This document shows, piece by piece, positions 12,111 through 22,805 of a stretch of 64,000 bases of DNA. The DNA comes from Marsupella aquatica (lineage: Eukaryota > Marchantiophyta). Both the position numbers and the translations under genes were made by a program. Numbering within the stretch: the first letter of the stretch is position 1; every line of letters begins with the position of its first letter. The stretch lies in assembly GCA_973895155.1 (NCBI GenBank), contig OZ316896.1:13702001-13766000 (forward strand), given 5' to 3'. The notes below the pieces were generated by a model. It saw only the letters and a program-made list of their open reading frames with translations, did no database searches and was not told the DNA's origin.

Positions 12111-14465
12111 CCGCCCCGTGGTCTGGAGGTTTTCACTCTGGATGTACGCTTTGAATTAAGGCAATGGAGGGATACATAGCTACAAAAGTTTAGGATGCTG
12201 CGGGGGATGCTGAAGTCATGCTTTCCTTACGTACCAGTTATATAATAATATCAGTACGAAACAACGGCGGCCTATGTTCACGGGAGTGTGTTTAAATCTT
12301 ATGATCCCAGCATTTCATACCATATCGTGTTGTCAATTGTTCATTCCAAAATGTCACATGCTCGTGAAATCGAGAAGTGATCCACACCCGGATCGATCCA
12401 CAGCTAACGCATGTCTTCTCGAGTGGTGAAAAGAATTGTTCCGAAGATGGAAGAAGCGGCCAGCTGATCAGAGGCCAGGGGGATTCGTTGCAAACACAAA
12501 GTCCGTCTCTCTCAATTAAGTGAAAGAGTAATTTAACCCAAACAATACGTCAAGAAGATTGGACAAATACTGATGAATGGATGCGAATCACCGAGATAAC
12601 TTAGTAAGACGAGGCTCGAGGTGCAGCCTAGCTAGAACGACAACAAGACACTGACTGTCTATCGTATATTGGGCAGACTCTCAACAAATCTGATTGACCC
12701 TACGTACGTTCCATCACGTGCCCATGATCTGTTACACATGGATTGAATCGACATTTCCTGTCCAAGTGAGCATTAATTCTGTTGTGTATCTGAGTTAAGA
12801 AGAAATAGCCCCCACGGCATCTAACGCTATCTAAACAGTCGGCCGGAATCTCACTAAATATTGAAATGTGGTCCACTAAATGTTTACAAAAACGACATTC
12901 AACACTCCGAAGGAATCTCACTACAGTCCTTAGCTTGTTCAAATGATTGTATAGAGATTGAACTTGTTCAAATGTGCTCAGACAGTAAAAATAATGCTTG
13001 CATGTACAAGTGTTTCGAGATAACGTTGTCTAGACATTTAAACAGTGCTAACTCCATGATTCCATATGAGTTGTGCTTGACTACCTTAGATTCTAGGGGA
13101 GCATACTTAATTTAATTTCGTAGAATGATGGCCGGTAAATGGTTGATAAATGTTCACGCTGAAGCACAGTTCAAATCAACTAATCACTATTAATAGCAGA
13201 GTGCAGTTGCTCGTGGATGAAATGACAAAGCAAACATTAATTTTTGAAAAGGAAAGGTTGAGATTTGTTTTGAGTATGAATCATTTGTTTAAGGTAGCAG
13301 CAATTGCACTCCATTAATCTCTTTCAGAAGACACAATGATTGAAGAGACTATTTTTAGGGAAAGAGTGTGACTAATACTTTGGCATCAACTAAGCTCACC
13401 CCACACCAAAGGCAAGGGAAGAGTGACTGGGGAGTATTGCGGAGAATAGTAGTTCACCAATGACAAATGAAGGTACTTGACGTTCAACTAAGTTTTGTAT
13501 ACCAGGTGCCCTACTTTTGAAAGAAGATATCCTATAAATCTTACGATTATGAGTTTTAAATTAACTACTTTACTTTGTAAGAAATGTATTATAGGTACTA
13601 ATATTTTATGTTATTGTAATATAAACACTTCACTTGTTATAACATGGATAGTATGAAGAATAACTATTGCAGATGATCGCCCCTAGTGCAGTTTTTGGAA
13701 TTGACCACAATGCTAAACTGATGGTGAGTTCTCACCTCCCACCAAAACAGAGAGGTGTACGTAGATTGAAAGGCGCATAATAAAGGGAATGGCTACAGCT
13801 TCCATGCGCCCATATATGTTCCACTCCTCTGGTGGGCAGTTGTGAGCGGGGCTGTGAGGTAGTGGTGGGAGTCTACCCCCACAAGTCAATTGAAATGTCT
13901 AGCTCAAGCCAAGGTCAAGAGCCAAGGGCAGCAGTCAGTTGCTTCAAGTTGTGGGAGCCTATTAGCTTGCCACAAATCCTTGCATCCTGACTAACTTTTC
14001 CAGAGCATACTCCATCCATCATCATCCCATTTTCATGGCTAAATTGTGCTGTCACTTTTAAATCGTCACTCGATCCCCAAACCAAATGGTTGTCACTTCT
14101 AAATTGTCACTCAACCTCCAAACCTGTGGGAGACAAAATAGTACTAACACTGTTTTACTTAATTTGTTAATAACATTATTGATTAAGTATTAACTAGCCC
14201 CTATGACCCATTCCTTGAACATAAGTAGATATGAATAAAATTCTTGCACTGACAATAAATTTAATTTGCTATTTTGGTTAATATATGCCCAATCTTTGTT
14301 TTTGTCCATCCTCATTTCAGTTTTGTCTTTATTTAGAGTCAAATGTAATTTTTACCCATCATTTTGACCTTATTAAACCTTATTATTAGTTTTGTCTGTA
14401 TTAGGAATAATATTCACTCTAGACCTAGGCCCTTAAGAATAAGCATCAGTTGGGGCTTTTATAGT
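12111..14465. other. No gene recognised
   Basis: No coherent coding signal on either strand. 14090-14465 contains a diverged outlier of the array that starts at 14469 (CCAAACCTGTGGGA followed by ACAAAATAG). Confidence 0.4.
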
Positions 14466-14468
14466 AAG

Positions 14469-15035
14469 ATGGTGAAGTGTATCCAAGTACCAGGTTTTGT
14501 TTGCTTTGAGTCCAATATATGCATGGCATCCATGTCCCCAAACCTGTGGGACGACAAGATAGTCTGTATTTTCTTTGTTAAGAACATTAATATCATTGAC
14601 TAGTTATGGTCAAATGAATCCAACTACCAGATTTTGCATGCTTTGGGGACAATAGCGCCACTGCCCCCAAACCTATGGGAGGACAAAATACTGCATTCTT
14701 TCACTTTGTTAAGAACACTGTTGAATAACTAATATGGTAGAGTCAATCCAAGTACCAGGTTTTGCTTCCTTTGGGGTCGACATCGGCACCACTACCCCAA
14801 ACCTGTGGGAGAAAAAACTATAACACTTTCTTTGTTTGGAATATTATTGAGTAGATATGGTAGAGTGTATCCAAGTACCTGGGGTTTTGCTTGCTTTGGG
14901 GACAATTGCGTCACTACCTCACATCTGTGGGACGACAAAATAGTTCACTTGATACTTTGCTACGAATATTGTTAACTAATTATGGTAAGGAGTGTCGGAG
15001 TACCAGATTTTGAGTGCTTTGCGGACAATGGTGGC
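14469..15035. repeat. Tandem array, about 4.5 units of 124-135 bp
   Basis: Units begin near 14469, 14605, 14732, 14857 and 14981. Each runs through TATGGTARAGT, ATCCAAGTACCAGGTTTTGC, TGCTTTGGGGACAAT, CCCCAAACCTGTGGGA and GACAAAATAGT, then a TTTGTTAAGAA-type AT-rich tail. Divergence between units suggests an old satellite-like array. Confidence 0.85.
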
Positions 15036-15474
15036 TTAATATATTGAAGCACTGTCTTGTTCTAAGATATTGAAAATCATTTGCGCAATCAAATCAACGC
15101 TAAAGTTTTGTTTTTGATTTGTTTTTGAAGGTACCTGCCATTGGTGCACTGGCTTGCAAGGAAAAAAACGGTTCGATCGGACTAAAAGTGTATTTGTTTA
15201 ATATAATGGTCCTAAGAAGGGATTCCCCAAGCTCGTCCAGGCAGGTCGGAAATGACCTGTCAGGAATCTGTAACACTTACACAGTACTCAGCAATTATAG
15301 TCAACAGCAGCTTTGTAGAAGGATGCATAATCAAAGGGAGATAATACCAGATTTGGCAGAGCTGATAAATTGGAGCTGGCACAACAATGGGTTAAGACTA
15401 ATTGAGCCTCAAGGGTCTTAACTTGAATACTGTTTGGATTTTGAGTTAAGTTAGTAAAGATTTATTCAAGTCGT

Positions 15475-15830
15475 CTTTCATGCATTTCCCCGAGACACAG
15501 GTGACCTTTCGCAATATATTGATTTCCAGACATGAACCGGGTCTATGCTATGTCCATGGAGTTCAAACGATACTACGATCTGCTCAAATTAGTAGTGATT
15601 AATTAAAGATTAATCTTCTTTCACGGATTTCTCAAAACGCAGGTTAGCAGGATTTCTCAAAACGCAGGTTAATCCGGGTCTATTCTATGTCCATGGAGTT
15701 CAAACTATACTATTCTTCATGTATTTCCCAAAACACAGGTTACAGTACATTGATTTCCAGACATGCTCCGGGTCTATGCTATGTTGATGTGATTCCAGCT
15801 ATACTTCTGCTCAACAGCACTCACCTGCAT
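15475..15830. repeat. Degenerate direct repeats, about 100-130 bp
   Basis: Two to three copies share TTCATG(C/T)ATTTCCC, ACACAGGT, ATTGATTTCCAGACATG, CCGGGTCTATGCTATGT and CATGGAGTTCAAAC. A nested short duplication of GGATTTCTCAAAACGCAGGTTA lies near 15625-15672. Confidence 0.75.
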
Positions 15831-18300
15831 ATGTGCAAATTAAAACTGCTCAATAGACTTCATTTTCTGGGATACGGATCATCCCATCTTCCCAAATTCC
15901 ATAAACTAAGCTGTCTTATCAGTGGACTGGCTGGGTTTTGCATTAGCCTGGTTTTATTACAAGAAATATGCAGCCAGGCAACCAAGTGTGCAATTCCATG
16001 AGCAGAGACCTCCCATGCCAACAGTGATAACACCCATTCACATTTACGCTTTACTACACTTGCTGCCTTAGCTTTTTACTGTGCAATAACTCTCCAGACA
16101 AACGGAGTTCATTTTCAACGGCCTACCCACAAGGTACATGCATTGAAGTGAACTTCAAAACCTTCAGAAAAATTGACGCCAGCCCAAAATCAGCCAGATA
16201 CAACCAGAGCAAAAAACAAAACATTACTCCAATTAGCAGCAAGGTGGGGACGGGCCCTTCGCTTGATCTTTAAGGAATCTAAAACCTTATTAGATTGTGG
16301 CATTGTGCCCATCCCAAAATAGCCCGCAAGAAAGATACGCAGCCCTGAACAGAATAGTTTTAATTGGTAGCCTACGTCTAAAGAACTGTTCATGTATAGC
16401 CTTTTATGGGCCAAATGTATGTAAAGTTGACTGTACCAATAGGTCTAGAGTGATGGTGCAATCAAAAACTATTCCCGGGCCTACTGTCTACAGCGAAGCC
16501 ACTAGACAACGCCTCGAACTGAGGTTGCAGAAAGAAAACAGGGATAAGGGCCACCCATGAATAAGAAAAGGCATGGAATCAATCCTTTTCTCTGAAAAGT
16601 TTTAATTTTTTTTCTTCTCATCTCTATTTGCGTTGATTTCAGGAAGTAATCAGGCTAGCTAGTATATTTGACTGCAAAATATCTGCATAATACGCTTGCT
16701 AGGCTAGCATCATCAGCTTTCATATTGGTATACTCATAGCCAGTAGACGATTTGTTGACAAGCAACTCAACAAGATATGGCAGGTGATCTTGGCAATTGT
16801 GCAAAAATGAAAAACTTGAGGTAAATGTTGACAAGAAAGTCAACATGACAGGAACCTGTCCGGAAGCATCTGACAATTGTGTAAAAATGAAAACTTGAGG
16901 TAACTACCTGAAGCCAGTTTGGCCAGAGGATTAGCTTAGACCTCGATCAGAGGTCTAGGTTCAATCACCTCTCCACATGCAAGGGATGTGGAGTGTGTGT
17001 GTGGTCGGGGTAGGGTGTAGTGATGTGAGTACTGGTTTCTCTTGAGCAGCTGGCTAGCTACCCAGCTTTGGGGCTGGTTTAACCCTCTCTCCCTCCTGGT
17101 CTGGTTTGGGTCCCTGCCTGATCCATGGGTATTGTACTCTTGTGCCTACCTACAGGGCGTGCTCCTGAGCGCACAGAATCGGGCACAGAATGCCTGTCCT
17201 CTCTTGGATGGGTCTGCTTTCGGCTTTGTCACACCATTATGAGTATGATTAGAGTATATCCTGTTGTGTGAGTTAGAGCTTTCATATGTGTGCTAGTTGA
17301 GCACTTTAGGGTTTCTTTATGTTTGGAGGGATAGTTATCCCTTGTGGTGGCTTGGAGCCTCATCTTTTGATGTTGAGCATTCAAGCATGAGCTTTGGCGC
17401 TGTGGTGTGTGCACATGATCATGGATTCCTTGGGTGAAAGGTGTGATCAAATTGGATGTGATCGATTGTGTATGTTTGGCTGCGATCGCTGTTTAATTTT
17501 GTTGAAGATTATTGTGGTTTGGACATGTGTGCCGGACATGAGTTCCACTTGTATAATTCCATTCTTCTATGTTTGTTTGTGCTTGTGTTTGAATGTGTGT
17601 GCATTACACGTGATGTATGTTGTGTAGTGCAATGTGTATGCACACGACAGCTTTCAACTATGCCAAAACAAAATGCAAAACTTGAGAGGAGCCTGTTGTG
17701 ATGCCATGCAGATCACCTGATTTGCTTCAATTAATATGCCAAAGTAATTGCCACAGCAAGGATTTGCAATCCAACTTAGTTAGTTAACATTTGCCATTTG
17801 TGATTTTTGACAATTACAACAAAGAAGCATTATGGAGACCTGTAGGGCAGGTTTGAAGATTTGAAAATGCAAGCTTATATATTTTATCATTTGGCCTTTT
17901 TTCACATCAGATCACCGATAATTATATGTTCCTAATCAAGCATAATATATAGATGTATTATTTTATATATCTTTATATCCAAAATGGGAGGCCCAGGGCC
18001 GGGGCACTGTGAGACAAAGAAAGGGCAAATTATACTGACAACTTGTTTTGGAAAACATGACATGTTTTTGTCGTACAGGCTATGTTGTGTGCCTATAATA
18101 TTGTGGCTTTTGGTCTGCCATTTATTGCCCTAATATCCCCCGCAATAGAAACTGTACATTAGGATTCAAACCGGACAGTGGGTTTAGACTTTGTGGGTTC
18201 CTTCGTACCCGGGGGCTTTTCACCAGACCCATAATTCTGGTTGTACCGGGGTTTCAGCTAGCCTTGTCATAATTGCACTGGCTAGCCCAATGCCCATGCA
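15831..18300. other. No gene recognised
   Basis: Short ORFs only, none with a recognisable motif. A duplicated CAATTGTG(C/T)AAAAATGAAAA block at about 16795 and 16873 is the only structure noted, apart from TG-rich sequence at 17390-17650. Confidence 0.4.
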
Positions 18301-18560
18301 GAAGATGTCGAGGTGAGAAACGATGTTGAGGTGAGAAAAAAATATCAATGGAGAAAAAGATGTGTGTGCTCAGAAAAGACATTAATTAAGGTGAGAAAAA
18401 GATGTTGCAACTTAGGTGAGAAAAGATGTGACCAAGGTGAGGAAAAGATGTTGAGAAGAGTCTAAAGATGTCAAGGTGATAAAATATGTCAAAGTGAGAA
18501 AAAGCGGAAAGTAAGCAATGCATGAAGAAAGTCATTGAGAGAAAGTGTATGTTTTTGAGG
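18300..18560. repeat. GATGT/GTGAGAAAA minisatellite
   Basis: About ten irregular short units built on AAGATGT and AGGTGAGAAAA. The array ends about 130 bp before the left terminal repeat of the 8.1-kb element. Confidence 0.7.
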
Positions 18561-18693
18561 AAAAATGTTGTCAACTTGTTGAAAATGTTCCAAAAAGGGC
18601 GTGTTATTGAAGGAAAAATGTTGTGGTTGTCGAAAGATTCAAGGAAAGATTGTGGTTTGAGAGTATATTTATTAGTATTGTCAATCAAAACAA

Positions 18694-18730
18694 AACAAGA
18701 AGCCTTTTAAGGGATGAGTCCAAAGCCTTA
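18694..18730 (+). repeat. Left terminal inverted repeat of the 8.1-kb element
   Basis: Starts AACAAGAAGCC and continues to GGGATGAGTCCAAAGCC. It pairs with the right copy over 11 identical bases, then over GATGAGT and AAGCC with a 2-bp gap. Confidence 0.65.
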
Positions 18731-19016
18731 TTTCTTTTTTCAAAATCTTCATGATATTCAAAAATGTGTACCAAAAAACCACCAAAAAATGGTATGTATT
18801 TTCCAAACTAGACTCAAGAGAATTTTACCACCAAAATCTAAGCATATCTTATATGATATTCTCACAATTGTATAAACCTTGAAATATGCACTTTATAAAA
18901 GTAGTCAAAATCAAACTCATCGATCAGAGTTTAAGTCAAACTCAAAGTTTTACAAAATATAACCCAACTTAAGCCCAAGTGGTTTCAAATGCTACGAGTC
19001 CCTCTATTTACCTAGT

Positions 19017-22000
19017 CTAATCCAAAGGGACCGCTTCCCCTTCCTTGGTTCCGGAAGTCCTTGCCGTCAATTCTGGAACAATTGTGGCATCGTCAACCAC
19101 GCTATCCTCTCCGGCCTGAGGAATGTCTTCCTCACTCTCCTCATCCGTCTCCCCCTGTCCGTCTTCCTCTTCAATGTTATCTGCAAGGTTAAGAATCCTC
19201 CCTTTCAACACACTGCTCTGTCGCTCGTCAATCTCAATGGCAACGCAATGTCTCCCCATGGCCAAGGAGGAGGTTGTCCCAGTCCCTGATCCTGAACAAA
19301 TATCCAAAACCCAGTCTCCAACCTGACTAAAATGACTCACTTCCCAATCTAACAATGCACGTGGTTTCTGATAGACATTCACTGCCTTGTTATCCCCGTT
19401 GTGTTTCAGCTTCTTAGTCACAGCTGCGCATACAACCACATTGTTCCTTGATTCATTTGTGTCAAAATTGAAGTGCTCCAATGACCGTTTACCATCCTGG
19501 CTGTGAAAGCCAATTGTAAAGCACTCAAAGTTGCTGTTCAATCTTGGCCCACCAGCATTCTTCACATTATCCTTAACCCTGAAAAGTCACAAAAAGTCAA
19601 GAGTCATTTAAACTTAGAAACATGGTTCATGAAATCATGAATAACTAATAGTTTCTTACCACACACAATTCTGGAACCCTCCATTACACTCCGCTTTCAA
19701 AACGGTCTTGATGGCCTCATATTGGTCAAGGCTGTGGTGAATGATAATACGCCACAACTTTGCAGTAGTAGCCACCTTGAACGATTGGACCATTTTTGTG
19801 ATCTCCTCAGTTCCCCATCCAATAGTGTCCTCATGAAGACATGCAGGCAATGCAAACCCGTAGCCAGGGAATATCCACTAAAGCTAATGTGTAAGCCCGA
19901 CCTGGAACCACCTCGTGTAATCGCTGAGCATCATGAGTAAAAATATCATAGTGCACATCACCAAACTCTGGATGCTCAAACAAATTTGGATGAAGTTCCC
20001 CCTCTTGGGTTTGCCGACTAGAAGTCTTCATGGATAGCCAATTTTGCGCTTGCACAATATGCGCATTGAATTTGTCCGGGAATGACTTGAGATCTTTGCC
20101 TTCCTCATCTCCCTTATTTTTCCGGGAGGTGGTATCTTTCTACAAAAAGGAACCTTAGAATTAGAAACAAGGATTCCAAATATTAAATGAATTCAAACAA
20201 TCACTCAAAGAAAGGTGACAGAATCTTACCCATGTCTGGAAAACAGGTACGAAATTCTTAAGCACATTGTCTGTGCAATGCTTAGGGTACTTGGTTTTAC
20301 AACCTGACCAACTCTCCTCGTGTAGACACGTGAGGAAGGCCTTCTGCACCTGCATCTGAAATTTGTGTCGAGTAAATTCGTGACCCATTTCCTGTAAAAA
20401 GAGTTCTTTAGTAAGAACTCTCTGTAACACTGGGCAAATCATATCAGGATCTTTCAAGGCTTGCATGTGTCTCCACTCTATTAATTTCATGTCCTCATAA
20501 GGCAATTTGGCATCTCCAGACTTAGAGACTTTCTTCTTGCCTTTGTCTCCTTTTTGACCTTTGATCTCACACATCTCCCACTTGTCACAAATCTGCCTCA
20601 CAAATGACCACACAGGATCTTGTCGGAATGCCAACTGAAATAAGTTATCATTGGCATTAAGAACCTCAACATCCTTTCGTACACCCCAATCCTTGAGATT
20701 GATTTCAGTAGCACACTCTTTCTTGAAATCCTGGTTGGACGACAATCCATTCTCCACAAATCTCATGTGAATATAATTTACTCTCTGGATTGTCGTCATC
20801 TGTTGTCGAAATTCAGAATCAATATTGTGACTCCACGCCAGGTTTCTTGCCTCTTGCACACTCAATCCAGCAAATATCCAAGATTGCACTCTCCGAAATG
20901 CCTTGTTGTTAGGGAATTGAAGAGCAAGGTCTGCTTTGGCACAGGCTGAATGGTTGCCCCCAATCACATAATAATGGTAATCAGCTTTCCTTGAAAAATC
21001 AAAGTCTTGCCTAGTAGCACACTCCTTCGGATCCACCAAGAGGACAAACGGAGCTGCAAGTGGACTGGCACCTACAGTCTTCATCCACAAGGTCAATTGG
21101 GTCAAGAAATATGGTTGGATGTGTCGGACCTGGTAAATGGGCAAGCCCACAGCCTTCTCTCTCACTGGAGGGTAAAGTTGACCAATGTCAACGGTCACGG
21201 TCTCCTCTTGAACACCACATCTTCCTAGAATCTCCTCCTGGTACAATACCTGTGCATCCATTGACATTGATTGAGCGTCTTCTTTTTTGACTTTGGAGCA
21301 CTGGGCTCGGTAGGCTCAGGAGTCATAGCAGGTCGCTTCTTTGAAGAAGTGCGAGTTCCAGTCGTACCTTGTGCCGACCCACCAGTCAAAGCCGTTCCCT
21401 GGGATGATTTGCCAACTTGAGATCCCCCTCCAGATGCTGCTGCTTCCCGAGAGGTTGTAGGCGCTACCACGGTCAAAATATCATCGGGTAAAATGCTAGG
21501 CCTGGATCCAGAAGGAACACCGGAAGCCCCAGATTTGGGTGGACGACTTACCCCCTTCTCTACCGACATTTTCCGGAGAATCTCTCTCGATTTTTGGATT
21601 GCACTCTTTAAAGTGCTAGCGTGAAATTTGAACACAAAACCGGAAATCTTTCCCGCGATGTCGTGGTAACGTTCCTCACTCGAAAGAGACTTGACAGTCT
21701 CAATGATGCTATCGATGTCCTCATCGAGATAGCAGGTGGCAGCCGTTCCGGAAAACCTCTCCACATCCACGACAATCAAAGTCGACGTTTCCTTTGTTGT
21801 GATCAACATGTTCACAACTTCGTCGCCCCGTCGAAATACATCGATGCGGCCGTAATTTACCCACCCTAATGCCCCCGATGGAAGCCCCTCAAATACACAC
21901 AGCATTAGGAAGGGTTTCTTCCATGTTTCCGTCCCTAAGGAAATCGTCCAGGATGAGTTGTGGAAGTCCGTCAAAGGATGGCGCGAAAAGATGTCATCCA

Positions 22001-22025
22001 CCAGCTCTTCCTGCGACATTGTCAT
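19017..22025 (-). pseudogene. Transposon-borne ParB-like plus beta-class N4/N6 DNA methyltransferase gene, frameshifted
   Basis: Model: exon 1 22025-20230, intron 20229-20140, exon 2 20139-19660, intron 19659-19579, exon 3 19578-19017. Both introns have GTAAGA donors and pyrimidine-rich acceptors and keep phase. The product would be about 945 residues.

The first 245 residues (unrecognised, ending in a Ser/Thr/Gly/Pro-rich linker and a Lys cluster) are in one frame; the rest of exon 1 is in the -1 frame. That part has YYVIGGNHS, GLSVQEARNLAW and HNID, which look like a ParB/sulfiredoxin-fold domain. Exon 2 carries LALVDIPW, the catalytic motif IV. Exon 3 carries KPRALLDW (motif X) and GDWVLDICSGSGT (motif I, AdoMet binding), then an acidic tail. 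Order IV-X-I is the permuted beta class, which methylates the amino group of adenine or cytosine. A second frame change directly after DIPW (about 19865) probably kills this copy. The domain calls are from motifs only. Confidence 0.75.
21282..21288 (-). promoter_or_regulatory. A AAA AAG heptamer at the join of two methyltransferase-gene ORFs
   Basis: On the minus strand the upstream frame reads TCA AAA AAG AAG. The heptamer A AAA AAG is in the phase needed for -1 slippage. After a -1 slip the next codons are GAA GAC GCT CAA, which lead directly into the downstream ORF. The two frames overlap for about 90 nt (the -1 frame is open from about 21313; the upstream frame stops at 21225). A one-base length change in this six-A run explains the data equally well. 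Confidence 0.45.
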
Positions 22026-22190
22026 GTTTTTGACTGATCTTCAAACCTGAGAACATACCACAAAATCAGTCCACTTCAACCCCAACCTGCGAGACAAAGT
22101 GCCACAGAACCAAAGAATGTGCCAACAAATGGCTACTAAAGCCGTGTCCTTACGGATCTAACAACGCTCTCGGCCACCCCAGGACTCCTA

Positions 22191-22255
22191 TCATGAATTC
22201 ATGAAGGGAGTCTCCCTCTCGCACCGACCTTCATGAATTCATGAAGGGAGTCTCC
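22191..22255. promoter_or_regulatory. Two palindromic sites TCATGAATTCATGA in 25-bp direct repeats
   Basis: The 25-bp block starting TCATGAATTCATGAAGGGAG occurs at 22191-22215 and 22231-22255. It lies between the divergent genes, about 170-230 bp upstream of the methyltransferase start. The core extends to the 16-bp palindrome TTCATGAATTCATGAA at 22230-22245. The core recurs at 23156-23169 and, as 13 bp, at 26315-26327; a one-mismatch form is at 19627-19640. These are candidate sites for the transposase, the ParB-like domain or the methyltransferase. Confidence 0.6.
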
Positions 22256-22700
22256 TCTCTCTTTGCTTGTACACCTCGGTGATGCAGAAGGGTATTCAAA
22301 ATGGGGTTTGGAGGGAGGGTGACGTGAAGAAATCACCCAGGGCCTAAATTACTACCTAAAACAGGGTCGAAATGAAGCGCGACCACGACAACTCACGACA
22401 CGTCGCCGATGAGTGCTAAAAATGGCACGAAATTGGACAGCGAGATTGTTTTTCACTCTTTTACAAAGGAAATCCAAATGACATTGAGTGAAAATGAATG
22501 GGCTGCCCCGTGTTCCTTGGTTATACATACTAATCACGGATCAGGCGCGACTTAGTAAAATTTACCCCAAATCATGATAAATCAATGTTTTTGGGTCAAT
22601 TATTCATGAATATTTTGGGGTATTAACGGGAAAAAGCTTGTAAATTTCCTGAATATTTGATATTTTTGAAGTTAAATAGTCCTAACAATCCGTGGAAAAC

Positions 22701-22708
22701 TATAAATA
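22701..22708 (+). promoter_or_regulatory. Likely TATA box of the transposase gene
   Basis: TATAAATA lies 105 bp upstream of the transposase ATG at 22806, in the AT-rich half of the divergent intergenic region. Confidence 0.5.
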
Positions 22709-22805
22709 GACTCGTTTATTCATGACTCTTGGTCATTATTTTGAGAAGATTTGTTAGATTTTACTGATTTTATGAGTTTCTTGTCAATTTGCACTAGTTT
22801 TTCCA

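Noticed and set aside
15119-15421. 100-codon plus-strand ORF
   Set aside because: No recognisable motif and it directly follows a tandem repeat; no splice or promoter support seen.
16920-16975. GGTTCAATCACCTC with a nearby short stem, resembling a tRNA T-arm
   Set aside because: No acceptor stem, D-arm or anticodon arm of proper length could be built around it.
18140-18300. Possible LTR or terminal sequence
   Set aside because: No second copy, no TG...CA ends with a duplication and no primer-binding site could be found.
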